From: Rhizorhapis suberifaciens
GTDB taxonomy: Bacteria; Pseudomonadota; Alphaproteobacteria; Sphingomonadales; Sphingomonadaceae
Reading direction: 5' to 3'
Length of the DNA: 64,000 bases
Assembly (NCBI RefSeq): GCF_014200045.1
Contig: NZ_JACHOV010000009.1
Location: forward strand, 103,766-167,765
The stretch's first letter is position 1; each line of letters begins with the position of its first letter. The translations under genes and the position numbers were made by a program. Positions 1 to 8,165 of this stretch are shown one piece after another. The notes beneath the pieces are model-generated. The model did no database searches, was not told the DNA's origin, and saw only the letters and a list, made by a program, of their open reading frames with translations.

Positions 1-1
1 T

Positions 2-1609
2 TGTCCACCGAAGGGCGGGGCAATGGTACGATCGAGTCCGGAAGGGTTCGTGTTTGCGGCTTTATCGCCAGCGCCCCGGTTGCGAGGCCGGTTGGGACAG
101 AATCCGTTGCTATTGGCGGCGGACAATGTTCGCTTCGGCATGCCCGATGGCGGATTTTCAGCGAGCGATTTAAAGGTGGCGCTGGGGACCGATGCGCCGA
201 CAATCCTGGATCTTGCGCATCTTACCGGGCGCTTCACACCTGCGGGTTTGTCAGGCGAAATGGAAGGCGGAGCCGGACATATTGGCAATGTACCGCTTGC
301 AATGTCCGAAGCAACGGGCCGCTGGGCCTTTGCCGGTGGCGCCCTGAGGATTGATGGTCGCCTCAACATCGCTGACCGTGCGGAACTGGATCGGTTCAAC
401 CCTCTGCTGTCGAAGAACTTTACGCTCACGCTGAAGGACAGCCGGCTTTTAGCGAATGGCACGCTGCTCGAACTTCGAACGAGCGCGGAGGTGACCAAGG
501 TAAGTATCGCCCATGATCTGGGCACTGGCGCCGGCCATGCAGACCTGCTGGTCGATGGGCTGTCCTTCGGCAATCAGCTACAGCCAGAGGATATTACCCG
601 GATCGCACTGGGCGTGGTAGCAAATGTCAAAGGTGTGGTGAATGGACGCGGCCACATTCGCTGGGACGCCAATGGCGTGTCGAGCGATGGCCGGTTCCGG
701 ACTGATGATATCAGCCTGGCGGCGGCTTTTGGACCCGTCACGGGCCTGTCGGGAGAAGTCTATTTTTCCGACCTGCTCGGTTTGCAGACGCCGCCAGGGC
801 AAATTTTCCGAATTGCGAACGTCAACCCCGGCATAGAGGCCAATGACGGTATCATTCGGTATCAGCTTCTTCCTGGACAGCAGGTGCGGATAGAAGCTGG
901 GGCTTGGCCATTTTCAGGCGGGCAGCTGACTTTGGAGCCGACGGTCCTGGACTTTAGCGCCGAAAAGCCGCGCTACCTCACTTTTCGTATCATCGGCCTT
1001 CAGGCGGCAGAGTTCATCAACAAGCTTGAACTGGAGAATATATCAGCCACGGGAACATTCGACGGGCTGTTGCCAATGGTTTTCGATGCCAGCGGCGGTC
1101 GCATTGTCGGCGGGGTACTGGTGGCGCGGCAGGAAGGTCTCCCGCCGCTCTATGTCGACGATGTGAAGCAGCTTCGAGTGGCATGCGATACAATGCGGCA
1201 GGGCGGTACACTTGCTTATGTGGGCGAAGTCTCCAATGCGGACCTGGGCATGTTTGGGAAGCTGGCTTTCGATGCGCTGAAGTCGCTACGTTATAAGTGC
1301 CTCACTATATTGATGGATGGCTATATTGACGGGGAAGTGGTGACCCAGGTCGCCTTCAACGGGGTAAACCAGGCCCCAGTTGAAACGGACCAGATGGGCT
1401 TGGGACGGCAGTTCACCGGGCTCCCGTTCATCTTCAATATCCGCATTGAGGCGCCCTTCCGAGGGCTGCTCAATACCGCAAAGTCGTTCGTTGACCCAAG
1501 CTTGCTCATCAAGAATTACATGGCGGACCAGGGTCGTCAGCCGACGGTCGAAAACACTCTTGCCGTTCAGCCTGCCGAAAGCGACACTATGCGAACAGGG
1601 GACAAATGA
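2..1609 (+). CDS. ydbH: YdbH-like intermembrane phospholipid transport protein (5' truncated by window edge)
   Basis: The frame is open from the left edge, so the true start lies outside; 535 residues are visible. The visible part is rich in short alternating beta strands with many Gly and Asp turns and ends in a Ser/Thr/Pro-poor hydrophilic tail, as in the AsmA/YdbH bridge proteins (Pfam 'dicarboxylate transport', an old name). In Escherichia coli YdbH works with the lipoprotein YnbE to carry phospholipids between inner and outer membrane, and YdbL is a periplasmic partner. The same three genes follow here in the same order: the stop codon abuts the ynbE-like start and that gene overlaps the ydbL-like one. 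The family call rests mainly on this operon plus the beta-rich character; the protein alone would be less certain. Confidence 0.8.
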   Translation, partial: CPPKGGAMVRSSPEGFVFAALSPAPRLRGRLGQNPLLLAADNVRFGMPDGGFSASDLKVALGTDAPTILDLAHLTGRFTPAGLSGEMEGGAGHIGNVPLAMSEATGRWAFAGGALRIDGRLNIADRAELDRFNPLLSKNFTLTLKDSRLLANGTLLELRTSAEVTKVSIAHDLGTGAGHADLLVDGLSFGNQLQPEDITRIALGVVANVKGVVNGRGHIRWDANGVSSDGRFRTDDISLAAAFGPVTGLSGEVYFSDLLGLQTPPGQIFRIANVNPGIEANDGIIRYQLLPGQQVRIEAGAWPFSGGQLTLEPTVLDFSAEKPRYLTFRIIGLQAAEFINKLELENISATGTFDGLLPMVFDASGGRIVGGVLVARQEGLPPLYVDDVKQLRVACDTMRQGGTLAYVGEVSNADLGMFGKLAFDALKSLRYKCLTILMDGYIDGEVVTQVAFNGVNQAPVETDQMGLGRQFTGLPFIFNIRIEAPFRGLLNTAKSFVDPSLLIKNYMADQGRQPTVENTLAVQPAESDTMRTGDK

Positions 1610-1822
1610 ATGAACAATATGATTTTTAGGATTAAAGGCTATGGCCGGGGAGTAAGTTCTGTCTTGGGTTTGGTGCTGGTGGCGGGATGCATACAGGTTA
1701 AGGCTCCCGATAAACCGATAGAGATAAATCTGAACGTTCGCGTGCAGCAGGAAGTGATCGTAAAGCTGCAGAAGGACGCTGAAGAGCTAATTGAAAACAA
1801 TCCGGAGTTGTTTCCGCAATGA
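1610..1822 (+). CDS. ynbE: YnbE-like outer-membrane lipoprotein
   Basis: A 70-residue lipoprotein. Its signal peptide ends in a lipobox (LVAGC, Cys at about residue 27), followed by a short mature part containing IEINLNVRVQQEV, typical of YnbE. The ATG directly follows the TGA of the upstream YdbH-like gene and its own end overlaps the next start (ATGA), so translation of all three is probably coupled. In E. coli YnbE stacks as a beta strand on the C-terminal end of YdbH at the outer membrane, completing the lipid bridge. There is no Asp at +2 after the Cys (Ile is there), so outer-membrane sorting is expected. Confidence 0.85.
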   Translation: MNNMIFRIKGYGRGVSSVLGLVLVAGCIQVKAPDKPIEINLNVRVQQEVIVKLQKDAEELIENNPELFPQ

Positions 1823-2229
1823 AGACCGACAAGAAACATTTGCTCATGCTGGCCGGCGCTGTGGTGCTGGTGAGTGGCCTTGCGCTTGCCTGGACTGGAT
1901 CCGCCAGCGCGCAATCTTCCATAGTTGCGCAGGCAATGGCGAACGGTACCGTGGGCGAGCAAGCTGACGGTTATCTTGGTATCAAGGGTTCTGTGCCTGC
2001 CAACGTCAAGGCTGAGGTCGACTCGATCAACATCAAACGCCGCGCAGCTTATACGGATCTCGCCGCAAAACGGGGCGTCACCGTTGCCGATGTGGCCGCA
2101 GCGACAGGTTGCAAGACCTTGTCCAGCCGTGTGCAATCCGGACAGGCCTACCGTCTGAACGACGGCAGTTGGCAAGTGAAGGGCTCTGCGCCCATCGCTT
2201 TGCCAAATTATTGCGCGACGGCGGGATGA
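1819..2229 (+). CDS. ydbL: YdbL family periplasmic protein (DUF1318)
   Basis: 136 residues with a clear Sec signal peptide (basic start, hydrophobic stretch, cleavage near ASAQ at about residue 33). The mature part contains VDSINIKRRAAYTDLAAKRGV and a pair of cysteines (in GCKTL and NYCATAG), matching the DUF1318/YdbL family. YdbL is thought to assist YdbH-YnbE assembly in the periplasm. It overlaps ynbE by 4 bases. It is the last gene of this unit; a short inverted repeat lies about 65 bases downstream. Confidence 0.85.
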   Translation: MKTDKKHLLMLAGAVVLVSGLALAWTGSASAQSSIVAQAMANGTVGEQADGYLGIKGSVPANVKAEVDSINIKRRAAYTDLAAKRGVTVADVAAATGCKTLSSRVQSGQAYRLNDGSWQVKGSAPIALPNYCATAG

Positions 2230-2292
2230 GCTCGGCCCTTGGTCGGACATAGTTCAAATTGCTCATTACGGTCGCTTTTTCCCTTGGTCCTG

Positions 2293-2312
2293 CAACCGCC
2301 ACCTAGCGGTTG
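2293..2312 (+). terminator. Inverted repeat after the ydbH-ynbE-ydbL unit
   Basis: CAACCGC (2293-2299) pairs with GCGGTTG (2306-2312) around a 6-base loop. A pyrimidine-rich stretch follows but no clean T-run, so termination is possible but weakly supported. It separates the envelope operon from the ATP synthase operon. Confidence 0.35.
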
Positions 2313-2418
2313 ACTTACTTCCTTCCCCTTTCTAAACGGGCCGCGCCTTGGCGGGTGATCCAACGCCGTCTTGCATGCTAGAACCGCTGTTAAACGCAGC
2401 GGGAAACGGAGTGCAGCG

Positions 2419-2739
2419 ATGGAAAAGGGTGAATCCGGGCAAGACCCGATCGAAGAGGACAAGCGGCTGGATTCGCTCAAAGAGCGGCTTAAGCAGGCTG
2501 GCCAGGACGAACAGGTCAGGACGGGCAGGGACAAGCAGGGGGTGGACGAAGGATACCGCCTCGGCAATCGTGTTCTTGCTGAACTGATCGGGGGAATTGT
2601 CGGTGGCCTTTTGATCGGTTGGGTTCTTGACCGGCTGATTGGAACGGCTCCTTGGCTCCTGTTGGCCTTCCTCTTCCTGGGGATCGTCGTGGCTTTCAGG
2701 AACATCATAAGGATTTCCACAAAACGCCCGAAGGAATGA
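2419..2739 (+). CDS. atpI: F0F1 ATP synthase assembly protein AtpI/AtpZ family
   Basis: 106 residues from the ATG at 2419, preferred over an ATG 48 bases upstream because a GGAG lies just before it. The first 45 residues are charged and probably helical; two membrane helices follow (about residues 53-70 and 77-92), with the glycine-rich ELIGGIVGGLLIGWVLD motif typical of the AtpI/AtpZ/AtpQ group. The protein helps c-ring assembly and sits at the head of the F0 operon. It is not itself a subunit of the finished enzyme. Confidence 0.85.
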   Translation: MEKGESGQDPIEEDKRLDSLKERLKQAGQDEQVRTGRDKQGVDEGYRLGNRVLAELIGGIVGGLLIGWVLDRLIGTAPWLLLAFLFLGIVVAFRNIIRISTKRPKE

Positions 2740-2784
2740 GGGCGCTTTTGTTGTACGGGCAAATGTCGTCAGGGGTTTTCACGC

Positions 2785-3567
2785 GTGGCAGCTGAATCAG
2801 GCAAGATCGATCCGATGCACCAGTTTGAGGTGCAAACGATTTTTGACGGTTTCAATCTGGGAGGGCATCAGATTGCCTTCACCAACAGCGCTTTGTGGAT
2901 GATCATCACGGCGTTTTTGCTGTGGCTGTTCATGTTGGGCGGCATGAGGCGGCAACTGGTCCCGGGCCGCTGGCAAGCCGCAGTGGAAAGCATGACCGGC
3001 TTTATCAGTTCGATGATGCGGGCAAATGTCGGGGAGGAAGGCAAGCGCTACACGCCCTATGTCTTTTCGCTGTTCATGTTCATCCTGTTCGCCAATGTGC
3101 TCGGCATGCTTCCGCTGGGTGTTGTCGGCCTCCACGCCTTTACCTTCACCAGCCACTTCACGGTCACGGGCGTGCTGGCGATCATGAGCTTCTCGATCGT
3201 GCTCATCGTGGGTTTCTGGCGTCACAAATTCCATTTCTTTTCGCTTTTCGTGCCGCATGGCACCCCGTTGCCCATGATTCCCTTCATCTTCGTGATTGAA
3301 TTGGTGTCTTTCATGGTGCGGCCGTTCAGTCTTGGTCTGCGACTGTTCGTTGCGATGACCGCCGGCCACGTCCTGTTGAAGGTGCTTGGCGGCTTCGTGA
3401 TCAACAGCACCAACGCCGGAATCGGATATGGCTTGACCGTGGGCGTATCGAGCTTCGCACTGATGATCGGCATCAGCGCACTGGAAGTGCTGGTTGCCGT
3501 GATCCAGGCCTATGTTTTTGCCCTTCTGACCTCGTTGTATATCAACGATGCGGTCAACCTTCACTAA
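2785..3567 (+). CDS. atpB: ATP synthase F0 subunit a
   Basis: 260 residues from a GTG start; the N-terminus MAAESGKIDPMHQFEV is typical of sphingomonads. This membrane subunit forms the two proton half-channels against the c-ring. The essential arginine is R186 in LGLRLFVAMTAGH, and the late helix Q241 (IQAYVFALL) is present. The residue four after the Arg is Ala190 where most bacteria have Asn. Five to six hydrophobic segments are visible. It is followed after 44 bases by atpE. Confidence 0.97.
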   Translation: MAAESGKIDPMHQFEVQTIFDGFNLGGHQIAFTNSALWMIITAFLLWLFMLGGMRRQLVPGRWQAAVESMTGFISSMMRANVGEEGKRYTPYVFSLFMFILFANVLGMLPLGVVGLHAFTFTSHFTVTGVLAIMSFSIVLIVGFWRHKFHFFSLFVPHGTPLPMIPFIFVIELVSFMVRPFSLGLRLFVAMTAGHVLLKVLGGFVINSTNAGIGYGLTVGVSSFALMIGISALEVLVAVIQAYVFALLTSLYINDAVNLH

Positions 3568-3611
3568 ATTTCTTCAACATTTCAACAAGTTCAGAAAAGG
3601 AGTTAATAATC

Positions 3612-3839
3612 ATGGACGCAGAAGCAGCAAAGCTGATCGGTGCAGGTCTGGCCGCTATCGGTGCTGGCATGGCCGCACTGGGCGTGGGTAATGTATTCGG
3701 ATCCTTCCTTGAATCCGCGCTGCGTAACCCGGCTGCCGCCGACGGTCAGCAGGGCCGCCTGTTTATCGGTTTCGCCGCGGCCGAACTTCTGGGTCTGCTG
3801 GCGTTCGTCGTCGCCATGATCCTGATCTTCGTTGCCTAA
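3612..3839 (+). CDS. atpE: ATP synthase F0 subunit c
   Basis: 75 residues forming a helical hairpin: a first Gly/Ala-rich helix (GAGLAAIGAGMAALGVG), a polar loop (RNPAAADGQQG, with the conserved Arg-Asn-Pro) and a second helix carrying the proton-binding Glu58 (AAAELLGLLAF). No sodium-binding signature is seen, so proton coupling is expected. A GAGTTAATAATC leader with AGGAG gives a strong ribosome site. A strong intercistronic hairpin follows (3865-3886). Confidence 0.97.
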   Translation: MDAEAAKLIGAGLAAIGAGMAALGVGNVFGSFLESALRNPAAADGQQGRLFIGFAAAELLGLLAFVVAMILIFVA

Positions 3840-3864
3840 GACAGCGAAAGCGAATTGATTTTCC

Positions 3865-3886
3865 GCCGGGCGGCTCGCCGTCCGGC
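3865..3886 (+). promoter_or_regulatory. GC-rich intercistronic hairpin between atpE and atpF'
   Basis: GCCGGGCGGC (3865-3874) pairs with GCCGTCCGGC (3877-3886) over 10 positions with one G-U pair and a 2-base turn (4 in practice). There is no T-run after it, so it is probably not a full terminator. Subunit c is needed in about ten times the amount of b and b'. A 3' stabilising or attenuating stem directly after atpE would suit that, but this role is inferred. Confidence 0.5.
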
Positions 3887-3908
3887 AGACATTATACGGA
3901 CCAGTCCG

Positions 3909-4403
3909 ATGCCACAAATTTCCCAGATCGCCGCTACTTACGCTTCGCAAATTTTTTGGTTGCTCGTGACCTTTGGCTTTGTTTTCGTGGTCATTGGCCT
4001 TGGGATGATGCCAAAGATCGAATCGACCGTGGAAGCGCGCGACAAGCGGATTTCCGATGATCTTGATGCAGCCAAGGCAGCACATGCCCGCGCCGATCAA
4101 ATCGAGGAAGAATATCGGGCGAAAACGAACGAAAACCGAGCGGCTGCGCAGAAAATTACCTTGGCGGCCAAGGGGAAGGCTGTAAAGGACGCTGAGAAGC
4201 GGTTGGCCAAGGCGGACGGCGAGATCGCGGACAGGCTAGCGGTGGCTGAGGCGCGCATTGCCGAAGCGACTGGCCAAGCCATGACGGAGATTGAAGTCAT
4301 GGCGGCTGAAGCGGCGCTTGAAATGGTTTCAAAGGTTTCCGGGGCAAAGGCAAATTCAGCCGCGGCCACCAAGGCAGTAAAGGCAGCACTGGCCAATGGC
4401 TGA
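3909..4403 (+). CDS. atpF': ATP synthase F0 subunit b' (peripheral stalk)
   Basis: 164 residues from the ATG at 3909 (MPQISQIAATYASQIFW); an upstream in-frame start would add an unlikely Arg-rich leader that overlaps the hairpin. One N-terminal membrane helix (about residues 12-33) precedes a long charged, Ala-rich coiled coil. The extra 'divergent b' subunit is typical of alphaproteobacteria and cyanobacteria, where b and b' form a heterodimeric stator. The end overlaps the start of atpF by 8 bases. Confidence 0.93.
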   Translation: MPQISQIAATYASQIFWLLVTFGFVFVVIGLGMMPKIESTVEARDKRISDDLDAAKAAHARADQIEEEYRAKTNENRAAAQKITLAAKGKAVKDAEKRLAKADGEIADRLAVAEARIAEATGQAMTEIEVMAAEAALEMVSKVSGAKANSAAATKAVKAALANG

Positions 4404-5031
4404 AGCAGCAGAACAACTCGACGCCGGTTTGCAGCAGGTCGAACAGCATCTGGAGCACGCCGTAACGGCGGAAGATATGCCTCATGCGGGCCACGCCGCT
4501 TCGACTGAGGCCTCCGGAGCTCCGGAGGGGCATGCCGATCCCAAGGCGCTAGGCCTGGACGCCACCGCCTGGGTCAGCCTGGCGATGCTCATTTTCATTG
4601 CGGTCCTGCTTTGGAAGAAAGTGCCTTCTGCCATTGGCGGTGCGCTAGACAAGCGGATTGCCGGCATTCGTGAGCAGTTGGACGAAGCTGCAAAGCTGCG
4701 TGCCGAAGCCGAAGCGTTGCGGGCGGAATATGAGGCCAAGTTGACGGCAGCGGCCAAGGAAGCCGAAGATATGCGGGCTCGGGCCGAAGAAGAGGCAGAT
4801 CACATTCTGGCTCAGGCGAAGCAGGACGCGACCGATCTGATCGGCCGCCGCCAAAAAATGGCGGAAGACAAGATTGCAGCGGCGGAACGCACGGCTATCG
4901 CCCAGGTTCGTGCCAGGGCGGCCCAAGCAGCGACAGCCGCTGCTGAGACGCTGATTGCCGAGCATCATGATGCAGCCTCCGACAAGGCGCTTGTCGATAG
5001 CGCCATCAAGGGGCTCGGGTCGTTGAACTGA
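4396..5031 (+). CDS. atpF: ATP synthase F0 subunit b
   Basis: 211 residues. An N-terminal cytoplasmic extension of about 55 residues, rich in His/Ala/Glu, comes before the single membrane helix (about residues 57-75, TAWVSLAMLIFIAVLLW), then a coiled coil (about 90-190). This long N-terminus is common in sphingomonad b subunits. It is the last gene of the F0 cluster. The F1 genes are not beside it, as usual in this order. Confidence 0.93.
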   Translation: MAEAAEQLDAGLQQVEQHLEHAVTAEDMPHAGHAASTEASGAPEGHADPKALGLDATAWVSLAMLIFIAVLLWKKVPSAIGGALDKRIAGIREQLDEAAKLRAEAEALRAEYEAKLTAAAKEAEDMRARAEEEADHILAQAKQDATDLIGRRQKMAEDKIAAAERTAIAQVRARAAQAATAAAETLIAEHHDAASDKALVDSAIKGLGSLN

Positions 5032-5381
5032 ATCGAGACAGCTAGGATCTAGCTGCTTTAGTAGAAAGCTGGCTGGACCCTTCACACGGGGGCCCACCCT
5101 TTTCTGCCGATTTGGTCCCCGACCCTGGACTGCAGGAGATCGGTCCGCACAACCTATCCGGTGCGACCATTTCTAGTTCTCTGCAGCGACGTGCCATCAA
5201 TCTGCATCAATGCCCGTCGTGTCGAGGCAAGTCGAGAGACACGCTCGCCCTTGGCCAGTGTGCCTCGATTTATCGCTCGGGGCAAACGGAGGAGATTTTG
5301 CGCAAGCCGATCCAACCGGGCTCATCGCAATCCGGACGACGCATACTAGTCGCGTCGGTCAACCGAGCCTAAATAGGCGTT
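5032..5381. other. Non-coding stretch between atpF and uvrC
   Basis: I see no convincing gene in these 350 bases; the short open frames lack ribosome sites and family features. Two dyads are visible: CAGCTAG-GAT-CTAGCTG at 5039-5055, just after atpF, followed by CTTTAG (possible weak end of the F0 transcript), and CGACGC-N9-GCGTCG at 5337-5357, just ahead of uvrC, which could be a promoter-proximal operator. Confidence 0.5.
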
Positions 5382-7298
5382 ATGACCTCCCCGCAATCTC
5401 CTGACCGTTTCAACGAGGAAAAGGCTACCTACACTATGCGTGGGTCGGGCCAACCCGACCTTGACGCCGGCGTCGCCGCCATTCGGGAAACGCTGAAAAC
5501 CCTTCCTGTTCGACCAGGCGTCTATCGGATGCAGGACGCGCGGGGCGACGTGCTCTATGTGGGGAAAGCGCGCGCGCTGAAAAATCGCGTGACCAACTAT
5601 GTTCAGGTAGAGCGCCTTTCAAAACGCCTGCAGCGCATGGTCGCTCAAACCAGGTCGATGACGATTGTCACGACGAACAGCGAGGCAGAGGCGCTCCTTT
5701 TGGAGGCGCAGCTCATCAAGCGGTTCAGGCCGCCATACAATGTCCTGCTTCGAGATGACAAAAGCTTCCCTTTCATATTGTTACGCCAGGATCATGCCTT
5801 TCCCCGGATTCAGAAACATCGCGGCGCGCGGAATATCAAAGGGCTTTATTATGGACCATTCGCAAGCGCCGGGTCTGTAGGCAGGACGCTCAATGCGCTT
5901 CAAAAATTGTTCCTGCTGCGCAGTTGCACCGACAGCTTCTTTAACAACCGCTCTCGACCTTGCCTGCTATACCAGATCAAGCGGTGTTCCGCGCCCTGCG
6001 TGGGCCGCATTGGTCAAGACGAATATGCCGAGTTGGTGGCTGATGCGCAGGATTTTCTTGCTGGCAAATCCACCAAAGTGCAGCGCAAGCTGGGCAGTGC
6101 CATGCAGGCTGCATCCGATGCCATGGATTATGAACTGGCGACGGTTTATCGTGACCGGCTGAAGGCCCTGACGTTCATCCAGGGCAGCCAGGCGATTAAT
6201 GCGGAGGGTTTGGGCGACGCGGACATTTTCGCTATGGCGGGCAAGGCGGGTTCGATCTGTATCCAGGCCTTTTTCATTCGGGGTGGCCAAAATTGGGGGC
6301 ACCGTAGCTTTTTCCCGGTTCATACGGCCGACGTGTCCGATGAAGAAGTTTTGGAAAGCTTCATGGCGCAATTTTACGAAGAAGTGCCGCCGCCCAAGCT
6401 CATCCTTGCCGATCGCGCGCCGGCGGAATGCGATCTGCTAGCGGAGGCGTTGTGCGAACGTGTCGGGTCCAAGGTTCGTATTGAGGTTCCTCAACGCGGC
6501 GACCGGATGAAACTCATTCGTCAGGCTCAGCGTAATGCGGTGGAGGCGCTCGACCGCCGCCTGGCCGAAGCGACGACCCAGGGTAAGATATTGCAGGAGT
6601 TGGCCGATCTTTTTGCATTGGAAGGGCCGCCCGATCGCATTGAGATCTACGACAATAGTCACATCCAGGGCACCAATGCGCTGGGAGCGATGGTCGTGGC
6701 CGGACCGGAAGGCTTTCGCAAAAATGCCTATCGCAAGTTTAACATCAAACGGGCTGAAACCGTTCCAGGCGACGACTTTGCGATGATGCGGGAGGTGTTG
6801 GAACGCCGCTTCGCCAGGGCTCAAAAGGAGGATCCTGAGCGGGAAAAGGGCGATTGGCCTGACCTGGTGCTGATCGATGGCGGGCGGGGCCAGTTGAACG
6901 CCGTTCGCGGCGTATTGGAAGAACTGGGAATTGAGGATGTCGTGCTGGTCGGCGTGGCGAAGGGACCGGATCGCAATGCCGGGCGGGAGGTGTTTCACTT
7001 GCCGGACGGGCGGGAATTGACGCTGCCGATGAACAGCGCCGTATTATTCTATCTGCAACGCCTGCGCGATGAGGCCCACCGTTTTGCCATTGGCGCCCAT
7101 CGTGCCAAGCGTAGCAAGGCGATCGGAACCAGCTCGCTGGACGAGGTGCCGGGCATTGGGCCAGCGCGGAAAAAGGCGTTGCTCATGCATTTCGGCACCG
7201 CACGAGCCGTAAGGGACGCGGCGCTTGAAGATTTGCAACGCGCACCCGGAGTCTCAAAAGCGGTCGCCCAAACCGTGTATGACTATTTTCATGGTTAA
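5382..7298 (+). CDS. uvrC: UvrABC excinuclease subunit C
   Basis: 638 residues. The protein makes both incisions around bulky DNA lesions in nucleotide excision repair. The N-terminal GIY-YIG nuclease is seen as PGVYRM (46-50) and LYVGKA (59-63), followed by the Cys-rich patch (LLRSCTDSFF, CLLYQIKRCSAPCVG), a UVR helix pair near residue 240 (AMDYELATVYRDRLKAL), the RNase H-like domain (EIYDNSHIQGT, VLIDGGRGQL) and a C-terminal helix-hairpin-helix (VPGIGPARKKALL). The start at 5382 gives the sphingomonad N-terminus SPDRFNEEKATYTMRG, preferred over the internal Met at 5436. Confidence 0.97.
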   Translation: MTSPQSPDRFNEEKATYTMRGSGQPDLDAGVAAIRETLKTLPVRPGVYRMQDARGDVLYVGKARALKNRVTNYVQVERLSKRLQRMVAQTRSMTIVTTNSEAEALLLEAQLIKRFRPPYNVLLRDDKSFPFILLRQDHAFPRIQKHRGARNIKGLYYGPFASAGSVGRTLNALQKLFLLRSCTDSFFNNRSRPCLLYQIKRCSAPCVGRIGQDEYAELVADAQDFLAGKSTKVQRKLGSAMQAASDAMDYELATVYRDRLKALTFIQGSQAINAEGLGDADIFAMAGKAGSICIQAFFIRGGQNWGHRSFFPVHTADVSDEEVLESFMAQFYEEVPPPKLILADRAPAECDLLAEALCERVGSKVRIEVPQRGDRMKLIRQAQRNAVEALDRRLAEATTQGKILQELADLFALEGPPDRIEIYDNSHIQGTNALGAMVVAGPEGFRKNAYRKFNIKRAETVPGDDFAMMREVLERRFARAQKEDPEREKGDWPDLVLIDGGRGQLNAVRGVLEELGIEDVVLVGVAKGPDRNAGREVFHLPDGRELTLPMNSAVLFYLQRLRDEAHRFAIGAHRAKRSKAIGTSSLDEVPGIGPARKKALLMHFGTARAVRDAALEDLQRAPGVSKAVAQTVYDYFHG

Positions 7299-7349
7299 AC
7301 GGCGGTTCCACATGATGGTTTCCGTTGTCCTACAACCCTGGATACGTCG

Positions 7350-8081
7350 GTGACTCATATAAGGACGGCCGCAATTGTCTGCGCCATTCGCCACCATGGC
7401 GAACATGGAATAATTGCGCGGCTGTTGACGCACGAACATGGGTTGGTCGCGGGCTATGTCCGTGGCGGCCGGTCGACTCGGCTGCGCCCCGTGCTGATGC
7501 CCGCCAATCTGGTGCAGGCGGAATTTCGCGCCAGGACCGGCGAACAGCTTGCAAGCCTGACCATCGAGTTGGAACATAGTCGAGGCCCTTTGCTTGCCGA
7601 ACCACTGCCTGCAGCCGCCATCGAATGGAGCTGCGCGCTCACTTCCGCCGCCTTGCCCGAGGAGCAGCCTTATCCTTCGCTGTACCAGGCGCTGGGGGCG
7701 GTGCTGGATGCGATTGAGGCCGCTCCCGCCGCGCGCGGTTGGGCGGTGGCTTTGGTGCGTTACGAATTGCTCATTCTTGTTGAGCTGGGCTTTGGGCTGA
7801 ATCTCACTCGCTGCGCCATCACGGGAGAGGGTGTGCCTCTTTATGTCAGCGCAAAGACTGGTGCTGCTGTGAACGCCGATGCTGCAAAAGGCTATGAGCG
7901 GCAACTGCTTCGGCTGCCCCCCTTTCTTACTGGAGGAGGCATGGCCGACTGGCCTGATATATTTGACGGACTGTGTCTGACGGGCCATTTCCTTGAACGT
8001 TGGGTTATGACCGAACGGCGCCATGAAGTGCTGGCATCGCGGGACAGGCTGGTGGAAAGGCTAAAAAGAGCGGTTGCGTGA
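7350..8081 (+). CDS. recO: DNA repair protein RecO
   Basis: 243 residues from a GTG start. RecO loads RecA on SSB-covered gaps together with RecR. The N-terminal OB fold is recognised by AIVCAIRHHGEHGIIARLL and GYVRGGRS, and the remaining helical part by YELLILVELGFGLNL. The zinc cysteines found in some RecO proteins are only partly present (C in TRCAITG). It lies 51 bases after uvrC in the same direction, so a repair-gene unit uvrC-recO is plausible. Confidence 0.93.
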   Translation: MTHIRTAAIVCAIRHHGEHGIIARLLTHEHGLVAGYVRGGRSTRLRPVLMPANLVQAEFRARTGEQLASLTIELEHSRGPLLAEPLPAAAIEWSCALTSAALPEEQPYPSLYQALGAVLDAIEAAPAARGWAVALVRYELLILVELGFGLNLTRCAITGEGVPLYVSAKTGAAVNADAAKGYERQLLRLPPFLTGGGMADWPDIFDGLCLTGHFLERWVMTERRHEVLASRDRLVERLKRAVA

Positions 8082-8165
8082 TGTCGCTCGCTGCGGCATT
8101 GGCCTGTTCACCTGACCCCAGCCCCGAAGTTGAGGGGCAGTCCGAACGAATGTGGAGTTGACGGA

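Noticed and set aside
5112..5404. Overlapping short frames between atpF and uvrC
   Set aside because: Three different frames compete, none has a ribosome site or hydrophobic or domain pattern.
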